From: Lysobacter stagni
GTDB taxonomy: Bacteria > Pseudomonadota > Gammaproteobacteria > Xanthomonadales > Xanthomonadaceae
NCBI RefSeq assembly: GCF_030053425.1
Contig: NZ_JASGBI010000001.1
Location: 2,302,001 to 2,366,000, forward strand
DNA: 64,000 nucleotides
Direction of reading: 5' to 3'
The notes beneath the pieces were generated by a model that was given only the letters and a program-made list of their open reading frames with translations, had not been told where the DNA came from and made no database searches. The translations under genes were made by a program, and so were the position numbers. Below are positions 57,101 through 64,000 of this stretch, piece by piece (within the stretch, counting starts at the first letter, position 1; each line of letters opens with the position of its first letter).

Positions 57101-57151
57101 CGGTGGCAGTCGCCGCGTTATGCGCAGCTGGTCGTGAGCTGGCGCTTCTGA
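54104..57151 (+). CDS. TonB-dependent receptor with carboxypeptidase-regulatory-like N-terminus (Oar-type), copy 2
   Basis: This is a 1015-residue outer-membrane active transporter. Its parts are a signal peptide (cut after LVSA, near residue 28), a CarboxypepD_reg domain (about 30-110), a plug with FQIKTGGYSVEFGRSTGGVVN and a barrel ending in WRF, as outer-membrane beta-barrels do. Sequence resembles the receptor at 24657, but the barrel is distinct. It has a strong GAGAGGGGAGAGGGG leader. It sits in the operon between the transglutaminase-like protein (48-bp gap) and the DAP decarboxylase. A peptidoglycan-peptide ligand is therefore inferred, not shown. Confidence 0.9.
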   Translation: MSGKALRKAALCMALGACIATMAPLVSAQNVTGSVGGRASAGDQITVVNNATGLSRTVTVGSDGTYRLGQLPVGDYRLQVIREGQAVGEAVAVNVALGGTTTVNLGAQGEVVNLAAIQVIGSRVVNRVDVRSTETATNITREELKRLPVQQSVEAVVQLAPGVQAGNATFGGLTFSGSSVAENAVYINGLNVTDFYTRQGFSSVPFAFYREFQIKTGGYSVEFGRSTGGVVNTITRSGTNEVEGGVEITFEPAAMRSSADDQYHKDGTVHALASRDEQQFTKANVWASGPLVRDRLFLFAMYEQRDTGERNTNDPGNTWTDSDTSDGFWGAKLDWNITDNHLLEVLAFSDKSDTEAAAYNYVFATGEIGAYQGDSFSTTGGDNWSLTYTGHMTENFVAKAMYGINNRSSFVRSALDEQCSRVTAGSSYSTIYNSMGRPVLGCHPTGNSVVHRDDEREASRLDFEWSLGDHLLRFGFDRELMTTEQSSRYPGPEGQTYTAITVVPGQEIWDTSGAFVPAGVTQAIDARRRLLGGTFETEANAFYIEDNWNVTPNLLLNLGVRWDSFDNRTAAGDSFIKIDDMIAPRGGFSWDMKGDGSTKLYGNLGRYYLPVTNNINVSFAGGLIDEHTYYALNGWSQQTNPVTGAAYLAPVLGPQIGPVDDRLNVGGGDLRQSVDRDIKAVYQDEFILGYQAMLDPAWSWGVNGTYRRMERALDDIRINHTPCGPTGSTLFPIGNPGENMTIWGDESIGCATEGWITIDTSKDGYRKGGSGEVIGYYDPERTYKAVEFQIDRAWDEKWALNASYLWSKSEGNFEGPVNSDLGYGDTGMVQHWDHPANNERYGYLFNDHRHQIKVRGSYALNEQWTFGANLQVQSGGPVTAFGVVWPNDSTAAGSFTNEFGSGGSGWICVDKCSGRDPVTGVAYTYADRVLEYTPRGAYGTLPWTWTLGANVTWKLPVETTDLQVRFTVFNLTNNQEKVNIHSRYEAAPGVYRPYFEEGTRWQSPRYAQLVVSWRF

Positions 57152-57165
57152 GGCCAGTGGTGAAG

Positions 57166-57193
57166 GCGCCTGGCGGCGAAGGTCGCCAGGCGC
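57166..57193 (+). terminator. GC-rich hairpin between TonB receptor 2 and lysA
   Basis: GCGCCTGGCG and CGCCAGGCGC form a perfect 10-bp stem with a GCGAAGGT loop, 14 bp after the receptor stop. Without a T-run it may be an mRNA-stabilising structure that allows differential expression of the receptor and downstream enzymes. Confidence 0.5.
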
Positions 57194-57263
57194 AGCGGCG
57201 TGGGCTCCCGGTATTCCGGGAGACGGAAGGGGTCCACGCACGATCAAGGGACGAGATATTTCG

Positions 57264-58529
57264 ATGACTGTACTGACTGGCGTGGACGATGCGAGGCTGT
57301 TCGATGGCGTGGACCTGCACACGCTCGCCTCGCGGGTCCAGACACCGCTCTACGCGTATTCCAGCAGCGTGATCCGCCAACGCACGACCGCCCTGCAGGA
57401 CGCGTTCGCCGGCCTCGACCTGCGCATCTGCTACGCGGTGAAGGCCAACTCCAACCTCGCCATCCTGCAGCTGGTGGCGCAGCAGGGTGTTGGCGCGGAC
57501 ATCGTCTCGGTGGGCGAACTGCACCGTAGCCTTCGCGCAGGTATCCCCGCCGAACGCATCGTGTTTTCCGGCGTCGGCAAGACCGCGGAGGAGATCCGCG
57601 CGGCGTTGTCCGCCGGCATCTGGCGTTTCAACGTCGAATCGGCGGACGAGCTGCTGTTGCTGCAGGAGGTCGCGCGCGAAGAGGGCGTGTGCGCACGCGC
57701 GGCGGTTCGCGTGAATCCCGACGTGGATGCACAGACCCACGCCAAGATCTCCACCGGCAAGGCCGAGAACAAGTTCGGCGTTTCGATCGACGAAGCGCGC
57801 ACCTGGTTCGTCCGCGCCTCACGCATGAGCCATGTGCAGCTGGACGGCCTGCACGCCCACATCGGCTCGCAGATCCTCAACCTGGAGCCCTTCCGTCACG
57901 CCCTGCGCCGGGTCGAGGATTTCCGTCAGGAACTCGAAGCCGCGGGCCATCCCATCCACAGCGTGGACATCGGTGGCGGGCTGGGCGTGCGTTATCGCGC
58001 GGGCCATGACCGCCCCATCGCCATCGAGGACTACGCGGCGCTGGTGCGCGAGACGTTTGCGGCCTTCAAGGGCACGCTCGTGGTGGAGCCAGGCCGCTGG
58101 CTGGTAGCCGAGGCCGGCGTGCTGGTGACGCGGGTGATCCGCGTGAAGCCTGGCGCCGACCGCGAGTTCCTCATCGTGGATGCAGCGATGAACGACCTGC
58201 TTCGTCCGGCGTTGTACGACGCCTGGCACGACATCGTGCCGCTTCGCCCGCGTCGCGAAAGCGCGTGCTACGACGTGGTCGGCCCGGTCTGCGAGACCGG
58301 CGACACGTTCGCCCGCGGTCGCGACATGCCGCGCTGCGAGGCCGGCGACCTGTTGATGATCGGTGGCACCGGCGCGTACGGTGCCTCCATGGCCTCCACC
58401 TACAACTCGCGACCACTGGCCGCCGAGGTGCTGCTCGATGACGGTCGCTACGCGGTCGTGCGTCGTCGCCAGACCCTGGCGGAGATGATGCTGGGCGAAC
58501 AACTCCCACAGGACTGGCATGAAGCGTGA
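57264..58529 (+). CDS. lysA: Diaminopimelate decarboxylase
   Basis: LysA decarboxylates meso-DAP to L-lysine with PLP. The 421-residue fold type III protein has the PLP-binding Lys60 in CYAVKANSN, HIGSQI, DIGGGLG, and EPGRWLV. Cys343 is in CETGD, and GAYGASMASTYNSRP is the usual decarboxylase signature. It lacks any fused aspartate kinase. In several Xanthomonadaceae the biosynthetic enzyme is a kinase fusion, so this copy in a peptidoglycan operon may serve catabolism of wall-derived DAP. It overlaps the next gene by 11 bp. Confidence 0.92.
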   Translation: MTVLTGVDDARLFDGVDLHTLASRVQTPLYAYSSSVIRQRTTALQDAFAGLDLRICYAVKANSNLAILQLVAQQGVGADIVSVGELHRSLRAGIPAERIVFSGVGKTAEEIRAALSAGIWRFNVESADELLLLQEVAREEGVCARAAVRVNPDVDAQTHAKISTGKAENKFGVSIDEARTWFVRASRMSHVQLDGLHAHIGSQILNLEPFRHALRRVEDFRQELEAAGHPIHSVDIGGGLGVRYRAGHDRPIAIEDYAALVRETFAAFKGTLVVEPGRWLVAEAGVLVTRVIRVKPGADREFLIVDAAMNDLLRPALYDAWHDIVPLRPRRESACYDVVGPVCETGDTFARGRDMPRCEAGDLLMIGGTGAYGASMASTYNSRPLAAEVLLDDGRYAVVRRRQTLAEMMLGEQLPQDWHEA

Positions 58530-60084
58530 ATTCCGGTTCGGGCGCGCGTGCTGCGCCGGCTTGCTGGCGTTGCTGCCGCTGTTCGCCCACGCGGCACCGC
58601 GCACGGACCGCGCCGCGGTGGACGCTGCCTTCGACGAGGTGATGCGCCGTTACCGCTTGCCGGGACTGGCGCTTGGCGTGGTCGAGGACGGACGCGTGGT
58701 GTACACACGCACCGCTGGCGAACGGGTGGAAGGCGAGGGCGCGCGCATCGACGCGCAGACGCTGTTCAAGGTCGCCTCCAACACCAAGTCGATGACGACC
58801 GCGACGCTGGCCCGGCTGGTCGATGCCGGCAAGCTGCGCTGGGACGATCCGGTGGCGAAGTGGCTACCGCAATTTCGTATGTACGACCCATGGGTCGGTG
58901 AGAACATGCAGGTACGCGACCTGCTCATCCACGACAGTGGTCTGCGCGCCGGTGCCGGCGACCTGATGCTGTGGCCGGAACCCAACGCATTCACGCGTGC
59001 CGACATCATCCACGGCTTGGCTTACCTGAAACCGCAGCGCAGCTTCCGCTCCGGATACGACTACGACAACCTGATGTACATCCTCGCCGGCGAGGTTGCG
59101 GCCGCTGCCGGTGGCGCGCCGTACGAGACGCTGGTGCGTCGCGAAGTGTTCGAGCCGTTGGGTATGACGCGTTGCCAGGTCGGGCAGTGGAGTCGCACCG
59201 AGGTCGGCAATGTCGCACAACCGCACATGCGGCAGGGCGGCCGTAACGTGCCGGTGCGCAGCGACGGTGACGTGGTGCCGGCCTCGACCATGGACCCGGC
59301 CGGTGGCGTGCGCTGCAGTCTGGACGACATGCTGCGCTGGGTGACGGCATGGCTGACGTCGCAGGGCGGCACGGCGCAGTGGCTGTCGCAGACGCAGCGC
59401 GAAGCGCTGTGGGCACCGCAGATGCCCATGCCCATTTCCAGGCGCATGCGCGAGTGGGACAGCAGCCATTTCTCCGCCTACGGATACGGTTGGCGACTGG
59501 CCGATGTCGATGGCGTGTTCAAGGTCTCGCACACCGGCACGCTGATGGGCATGTACTCGGCCGTGACGATGCTGCCGGACAAGGGCGTCGGATTCGTCCT
59601 GATGATCAACGGCGAGGGCGAGGACGCACGCACGGTGCTCAACCAGGCGCTGGTGAAGCTCTACACGCGTCCGGGTGCCGGGCTGGACGCCGCGCATTAC
59701 GCCGCGCTGCTCGAGAAGGAAGACGCCGCCACCCCTGCGAGCGAGAAGGCACCCGATACCTCCGCGCGCCGCGCCGCGACCGCGCGCGAGCTGTCGTCGC
59801 GCCTGGGCGTGTATCGGGATCCGTGGTTCGGCGAAGTCCGGCTGTGCCCGGAGGGCGAGGGCGTGCGCCTGGTGTCGGCCAAATCGCCCATGCTCGATGG
59901 CCGCGTGCAGAAGGTCGGAAAGCGTTGGCTGGTGGACTGGAACGATCCCAGCGTGGATGCCGAAGCGTGGCTGGACTTCGATGCAGGCGGCGCCGACCTG
60001 GCGATGAGCAAGGTCGATCCGCAGGCCGACTTCAGCTACGACTACGAAGACCTCGCGTTCAAGCGTACCGGGACGTGCCCGTGA
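58519..60084 (+). CDS. Serine beta-lactamase-family hydrolase with C-terminal lipocalin-like domain
   Basis: This 521-residue secreted protein (signal cut near HAAP, residue 26) belongs to the class C beta-lactamase/DD-peptidase/esterase family. The motifs are SNTK (Ser87, Lys90), YDN (Tyr182, Asn184) and SHTGTLMG for the third motif. A C-terminal domain of about 110 residues (SSRLGVYRDPWFGEVRL) is DUF3471-like. True antibiotic hydrolysis is not implied. In this operon a D-aminopeptidase or DD-carboxypeptidase acting on wall peptides is more likely. It overlaps lysA and the dipeptidase gene (4 bp). Confidence 0.88.
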   Translation: MKREFRFGRACCAGLLALLPLFAHAAPRTDRAAVDAAFDEVMRRYRLPGLALGVVEDGRVVYTRTAGERVEGEGARIDAQTLFKVASNTKSMTTATLARLVDAGKLRWDDPVAKWLPQFRMYDPWVGENMQVRDLLIHDSGLRAGAGDLMLWPEPNAFTRADIIHGLAYLKPQRSFRSGYDYDNLMYILAGEVAAAAGGAPYETLVRREVFEPLGMTRCQVGQWSRTEVGNVAQPHMRQGGRNVPVRSDGDVVPASTMDPAGGVRCSLDDMLRWVTAWLTSQGGTAQWLSQTQREALWAPQMPMPISRRMREWDSSHFSAYGYGWRLADVDGVFKVSHTGTLMGMYSAVTMLPDKGVGFVLMINGEGEDARTVLNQALVKLYTRPGAGLDAAHYAALLEKEDAATPASEKAPDTSARRAATARELSSRLGVYRDPWFGEVRLCPEGEGVRLVSAKSPMLDGRVQKVGKRWLVDWNDPSVDAEAWLDFDAGGADLAMSKVDPQADFSYDYEDLAFKRTGTCP

Positions 60085-60794
60085 AGCGGCTTGCAGGTGT
60101 GGTTGCGTGCCTTGTCGCGATGGCGATGACCGGCTGCGCGACGACGCCCGCGATGGACGTATCCGATGCCGCCACGCCACAGGCGGCCGGTCTGGTGGAC
60201 ATCCGCACGCTGGTGCCCGATATCGACCTCGACCTGCGCTACGCCGGCAGCGACAACTTCGTCGGTGCACATATCGACGGCTATGAGGCGCCGCGCTGCT
60301 ATCTGCTTGCACCGGCCGCCAAGGCGCTGGCACAGGCTGAGCGGACACTACGTGAAGAAGGCATGCGGCTGCGCCTGTTCGATTGCTATCGCCCTGCGCG
60401 CGCGGTGCGTCATTTCGTCGCGTGGGCGAACGATCTGGACGATCAGGCCACCAAGGCGCGCCATTACCCGAACCTGGACAAGCGCGACCTGCTGGGCGGG
60501 TACATCTCGCCGACGTCCGGCCACAGTCGCGGTGCGACGGTGGACCTCACGCTGCTGCAGTGCGATGGCGGCGGCGCCTGTCGCCCATTCGACATGGGCA
60601 CGGATTTCGACTTCTTCGACCCGCTCGCCAACACGGATTCGCCGAAGGCGAGCGCGTCGCAACACGCCAACCGCGACCGCCTGCGCCAGGCCATGCAGCG
60701 GGCTGGGTTCCGCAACTATCCGATGGAGTGGTGGCACTTCACGCTCGACCCCGAGCCCGCGCCGAAGACCTTCCTCGACGTTCCGGTGAAGTAG
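60081..60794 (+). CDS. D-Ala-D-Ala dipeptidase (VanX/DdpX family) lipoprotein
   Basis: The enzyme splits D-Ala-D-Ala. The 237-residue protein shows the zinc motif SGHSRGATVD (His148, Asp155) and EWWHF (Glu216, His219), plus the conserved Arg in CYRPARAV. VanX and DdpX are cytosolic, but here a lipoprotein signal is present (AMTGC, Cys19), placing the enzyme in the periplasm. There it could trim terminal D-Ala-D-Ala freed from stems. No vanH, vanA or VanRS-like gene lies nearby, so this is not a vancomycin-resistance locus. The GTG start overlaps the previous stop. Confidence 0.92.
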   Translation: MKRLAGVVACLVAMAMTGCATTPAMDVSDAATPQAAGLVDIRTLVPDIDLDLRYAGSDNFVGAHIDGYEAPRCYLLAPAAKALAQAERTLREEGMRLRLFDCYRPARAVRHFVAWANDLDDQATKARHYPNLDKRDLLGGYISPTSGHSRGATVDLTLLQCDGGGACRPFDMGTDFDFFDPLANTDSPKASASQHANRDRLRQAMQRAGFRNYPMEWWHFTLDPEPAPKTFLDVPVK

Positions 60795-60809
60795 CCGGCG
60801 CGTGCGCCG

Positions 60810-61871
60810 TCAGTGCGCGGCGTCGCCGTCCCGCACCAGCACAGCGATCCGCTTGGCGGTTTCGTAGGGTTCCGGGTCGTCGCGGTTGGTCAGCACGACC
60901 ACCGTCATGTGTTCTTTCGGATACCGCACGATGACGTTGCGGAAGCCGATGGTTTCGCCGGAATGCCACAGGCTGTCGCCGGTGATGCGCCAGCCGAAAC
61001 CGTACTCCACGTCGGCCACGTCCGTCTTCGTGGCGGGCATGAATGCCTGTCGCAGCGAGTCGGCCTTGAGCAGGCGTTCGTCGTAGAGCGCGGCATCCCA
61101 GCGGGCCAGATCGTCGATGGACGAATAGATGCCGCCATCGCCCAGTACCGCGCTGGTGGTGCTCTGGTCGGTGCGTCGCCACGCGCCGTTCTCCAGGCTG
61201 TAGCCATACGCGCGATGCGCGACCTGCGAGATGCCGTCCTCGAAGGCGACGGTGCCCTGCATGCCCAGCGGCAGGAAGATGCGCTGCCGCAGGAAATCGG
61301 CATAGCGCAGGCCGGATGCGCGCTCGACGATGAGCGAGAGCAGCGCGTAGCCGCTGTTGCTGTAGCGATAGCCCTGTCCGGGCGGGAAATAGGTGGTGTG
61401 CTGGGATTCGAGCAGATGCAGCACGTCGGCATCGTGCACCTGCCGGGTGTCGGCCGGGTCCATGACGTCTTCGTAATCGATGAGTCCCGACGTGTGCGTC
61501 AACAGATGGCGCACGGTGATCGGCGCGGCCACCTCCGGCAACGAGGGCAGCCACTTGCGGACCGGATCGTCCAGCCCGAGACGGCCGTCCTGTGCCAACA
61601 ACAGGATCGACGCCGCGGTGAACTGTTTGCTGACCGAAGCCAGACGATAGTTGGTGGCCGGGGTCGCGGCGACACGCGCTTCCATGTCGGCCATGCCGTA
61701 GCTGCGCCGCACGATGGGCCGTCCGTCGCGAAGCACCAGCACCGACGCGCCGGGCACCGTTCCATCGTGGTCGCGCATCAGTGCATCGATGTCCTGCTGC
61801 ATTCGAGAGCCTCCACCCGCGCAACCGGCGAGCAGCAGGGCGGGTCCGATGAGCCAGGCCGGTTTGCGCAT
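60810..61871 (-). CDS. Serine beta-lactamase-family hydrolase lipoprotein
   Basis: This is a 353-residue predicted lipoprotein (LLAGC, Cys17). The class C-like motifs are ASVSK (Ser79, Lys82), YSNSGYA and HSGETIG. As for its neighbour, DD-peptidase, D-aminopeptidase or esterase are possible activities. It is convergent with the dipeptidase gene, 15 bp apart, and not in that operon. The start at 61871 begins the lipoprotein signal; the frame continues upstream to 62054 with low-complexity sequence that lacks a signal. Confidence 0.87.
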   Translation of the reverse strand: MRKPAWLIGPALLLAGCAGGGSRMQQDIDALMRDHDGTVPGASVLVLRDGRPIVRRSYGMADMEARVAATPATNYRLASVSKQFTAASILLLAQDGRLGLDDPVRKWLPSLPEVAAPITVRHLLTHTSGLIDYEDVMDPADTRQVHDADVLHLLESQHTTYFPPGQGYRYSNSGYALLSLIVERASGLRYADFLRQRIFLPLGMQGTVAFEDGISQVAHRAYGYSLENGAWRRTDQSTTSAVLGDGGIYSSIDDLARWDAALYDERLLKADSLRQAFMPATKTDVADVEYGFGWRITGDSLWHSGETIGFRNVIVRYPKEHMTVVVLTNRDDPEPYETAKRIAVLVRDGDAAH

Positions 61872-62143
61872 CGGGTGATCGTAGCTGTGCTCAACGCGCG
61901 CCGCACGTGCAGGCGTTGGCAGATCCGCAACCTTCGCCAGTCTGGAAGCAGGTGGCGCCGTCTGTGTTGCAGGCGATCGATCGTCGGGATCGGGAACGCG
62001 CGTGTGGCGCGCGAGAGGAGGCTTTCCCTGGCCTGTGGCTGGGGCCTGTGTCATGACACGGCGCGACAGACGGTTCGATGCTGGCCTGTACCGCGCTTCA
62101 CCGGCGTTGTATTCGGCAGGAGCCTCATACCGAAGGACAGACC

Positions 62144-62920
62144 GTGGCCGAATTCGACAAGGGACCGCCCCAGCGCTTCGCCAACGTGTTCGCGCAGTGC
62201 CCGGATTACGGAGCGCTGAAAACGCATTTCTGGTACGACTGGGGGCCGGTGTTCTATCGCGGCCGACTGGACGGTTCCGCGCGCGTGCTGTGCGTGGCCT
62301 CCGATCCCGGCGCGACGGAGCGGATCGCCGGCCGGACGCTCGTCGGCGACGCCGGGCAACGCGTGCAGGGCTTCCTCGCCAAGCTGGGGCTCAGCCGCTC
62401 GTATCTGTGCCTCAATGCGTTTTCGTATGCATTGATTCCCTCGCAGTCCAGCGATGGCGATGACGTGCTGACGGACCCGGCGCAGGTGACTTGGCGGAAT
62501 CGACTGTTCCGCATGGCGCGCGGGAAGAACCTGCAGGCCATCGTGGCGTTCGGCGTGCAGGCGCAGAAGGCCGTGGACCTGTGGCCCGGAAAGGACGACA
62601 CGCCGGTGTTCAAGGTGCCGCATCCCAGCAGTCGCGACGAAGCCGTCCTGCTGGCGAAGTGGAAGAGCGCGGTCACGTCGTTGCGCGGCATCGTCACGCC
62701 GGACGACGATGGGCCCAGTGGCCTGCCCAATTACGGCTCGGCCTTCCGCGAGAGCGACTACGCGGCGGTTCCCCGGCGCGACCTTCCGTTCGGTGCGCCC
62801 GCCTTCCTGGGCGACGACAGCCGCGGGCGCGCATCCTCGCCGCCGCAGCGCACCAGCGTCAGTCGCCCGCAACCGGACGACCGCCACACGCTGATCTGGA
62901 CCGCTCCCGCGTCCCCCTAG
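62144..62920 (+). CDS. Uracil-DNA glycosylase superfamily protein
   Basis: This is a 258-residue protein. VLCVASDPGATERIAGRTLVG resembles the family motif GDPGxxExxxGRPFVG, followed by SYLCLNAFSYAL, and VPHPSSRD resembles the second motif HPS. The superfamily removes uracil or other damaged bases from DNA. The first-motif catalytic residues vary here, so activity is uncertain. A C-terminal extension of about 60 residues is basic and unrecognised. The GTG at 62144 is chosen for GAAGGA at 62132-62137. The region 61872-62143, with no gene, probably holds divergent promoters. Confidence 0.75.
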   Translation: MAEFDKGPPQRFANVFAQCPDYGALKTHFWYDWGPVFYRGRLDGSARVLCVASDPGATERIAGRTLVGDAGQRVQGFLAKLGLSRSYLCLNAFSYALIPSQSSDGDDVLTDPAQVTWRNRLFRMARGKNLQAIVAFGVQAQKAVDLWPGKDDTPVFKVPHPSSRDEAVLLAKWKSAVTSLRGIVTPDDDGPSGLPNYGSAFRESDYAAVPRRDLPFGAPAFLGDDSRGRASSPPQRTSVSRPQPDDRHTLIWTAPASP

Positions 62921-62952
62921 TGTCGCGTGACGCGACCGAACGAGCTGCCGCC

Positions 62953-64000
62953 ATGCCCGACAACACGCCCCTTCCCATCGACCCGTTGAATGGCGCGCGC
63001 ATCGTCCTGCAGGGGCGGGCCGTGACGATGGATTCGCGCTTCAAGGTGTTGCCGCGCGCACGCGTCTACATCGACCGCGGCAACATCGTCGCGGTGCAGG
63101 ACAGCGCGATGCCCGCGCCGTCCGGTTTCGACGACATCGCGGTCCTCGACACCAAGGGCACGCTGTATCCGGGCCTGATCGAACTCCACAACCACCTGGC
63201 CTACAACCTGCTGCAGCTGTGGAAAGTGCCGAAGAAGTACAGCAACCGCGATCAGTGGGCCGGAACGCCCGAATACCGCAGGCTCATCAGCGGGCCGATG
63301 CAGATCGTCGGCAAGACGCCCGAACTGCTACCGGCCCTGACGCGCTATGTCGAAGCCAAGTGCCTGCTCTCGGGCGTGACGACCAGCCAGGGCATCGCCC
63401 TGTACAGCAGCGCTGGCGTGCGCAAGTTCTATCGTGGCCTGATCCGCAATGTGGAGCAGACCGACGAAGCCGACCTCCCTGAAGCGTCCACGCGCATCCC
63501 CGACGTGGATGCCAGCGACATCGTGCGCTTCAAGGAGCGCCTGCTGAAGCAGTCGTGTTTCCTCCTGCACCTGAGCGAAGGCACCGACACGAAGGCGCGC
63601 AATGCCTTCCTCGCGCTGAAGATGGCCGGCGCCGACTGGGCCATCACCCGGGCGTTGGCCGGCATCCATTGCGCCGCGCTTCATGAAGAAGACTTCCGCA
63701 CGATGGCGCAGTTCGAAGGCGCGATGGTGTGGTCGCCGCTGAGCAATCTGCTGCTGTACGGCGAGACCGCGCGCATCAAGGCGGCCAAGTCCGAAGGCGT
63801 GCGCATCGGGCTTGGATCGGACTGGTCGCCGTCGGGGAGCAAGAACCTGCTGGGCGAGCTGAAAGCCGCCAAGTTGTGGAGCGACGAACACGGCGTGTTC
63901 AGCGACCGCGAACTGGTGGCGATGGCCACGCGCAACGGTGCCAACATCGTCGGCTGGGGCAAGCGGCTGGGCTCGCTGCAATCGGGGAAGCGAGCCGACC
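62953..64000 (+). CDS. Amidohydrolase, truncated at the window end
   Basis: This is a metal-dependent amidohydrolase of the cytosine/guanine/chlorohydrolase (TrzA-like) group; 349 codons are present and the gene runs beyond the window. Metal ligands are seen in ELHNHLAYN, LHLSEG, GIHCAAL and GSDWSPSG. C-terminal residues are missing. The substrate could be a nucleobase, an S-adenosylhomocysteine-like amine or a peptide ring; it cannot be fixed by eye. It starts 32 bp after the previous gene and is likely co-transcribed. Confidence 0.82.
   Translation, partial: MPDNTPLPIDPLNGARIVLQGRAVTMDSRFKVLPRARVYIDRGNIVAVQDSAMPAPSGFDDIAVLDTKGTLYPGLIELHNHLAYNLLQLWKVPKKYSNRDQWAGTPEYRRLISGPMQIVGKTPELLPALTRYVEAKCLLSGVTTSQGIALYSSAGVRKFYRGLIRNVEQTDEADLPEASTRIPDVDASDIVRFKERLLKQSCFLLHLSEGTDTKARNAFLALKMAGADWAITRALAGIHCAALHEEDFRTMAQFEGAMVWSPLSNLLLYGETARIKAAKSEGVRIGLGSDWSPSGSKNLLGELKAAKLWSDEHGVFSDRELVAMATRNGANIVGWGKRLGSLQSGKRAD

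Noticed and set aside
60081..60794. Vancomycin-resistance (vanX) interpretation
   Set aside because: No vanH/vanA ligase or VanRS pair is nearby, and the protein has a lipoprotein signal; peptidoglycan salvage fits better.
58519..61871. Two antibiotic-resistance beta-lactamases
   Set aside because: They have class C-like motifs, but this family mostly contains DD-peptidases, D-aminopeptidases and esterases; context favours wall peptides.

Overview
The window is a high-GC (roughly two-thirds G+C) stretch of a gammaproteobacterial chromosome, most like the Xanthomonadaceae/Lysobacteraceae (Lysobacter-type). This rests on the gene order era-recO, the nagZ-hpt-mtiP block, many Oar-type TonB-dependent receptors with an N-terminal carboxypeptidase-regulatory-like domain, and close gene packing with ATGA overlaps. 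It carries one tRNA gene. I see no rRNA, transposase, integrase or CRISPR array.

Layout. 0-5.3 kb: era, recO, a receiver-Hpt protein and a YdbH/YdbL-type envelope lipid-transport pair. 5.3-10.7 kb: rRNA methyltransferase rlmD, a CYTH protein, a FrnE-like DsbA protein, the muropeptide glycosidase nagZ with two purine-salvage genes, and a cold-shock gene. 10.7-19.2 kb: an FAD monooxygenase, an AidB-like acyl-CoA dehydrogenase, a membrane methyltransferase, two GNAT acetyltransferases (one closely resembling AAC(3)-I aminoglycoside acetyltransferases), an ABC exporter, a YigZ protein and an ECF sigma/anti-sigma pair. 19.4-24.4 kb: a large GAF-GAF-GGDEF-EAL protein whose last 117 bp are duplicated about 2 kb downstream. 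Between the copies lies a lower-GC insert carrying a secreted N-acetylmuramoyl-L-alanine amidase. 24.6-31 kb: a TonB receptor followed by two TPR-sulfotransferases. 31-46.5 kb: a VWA lipoprotein, a small secreted protein, an aldehyde dehydrogenase/ThDP-enzyme pair, xseA, ispG, a PAP2 phosphatase, an unrecognised lipoprotein, a DMT transporter, murB, pyrD, an AmaB-type aldehyde dehydrogenase and tRNA-Arg(CCT).

46.7-61.9 kb is the most interesting part. Two divergent operons share an AT-rich intergenic region near 52.4 kb. Leftward run an SH3-NlpC/P60 endopeptidase, an L-Ala-D/L-Glu epimerase, an RpiR regulator, an L,D-transpeptidase-like lipoprotein and a dicarboxylate/amino-acid symporter. 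Rightward run a secreted transglutaminase-fold protein, a TonB receptor, a stand-alone diaminopimelate decarboxylase, a serine beta-lactamase-family hydrolase and a lipoprotein D-Ala-D-Ala dipeptidase. A second serine hydrolase faces them. Together these can cover every bond and unusual residue of a peptidoglycan stem peptide, so I infer a locus for importing and catabolising peptidoglycan peptides. With nagZ, murB and the inserted amidase the window is unusually rich in murein genes, which would suit a bacteriolytic or predatory lifestyle. The window ends in a uracil-DNA-glycosylase-like gene and a truncated amidohydrolase gene.
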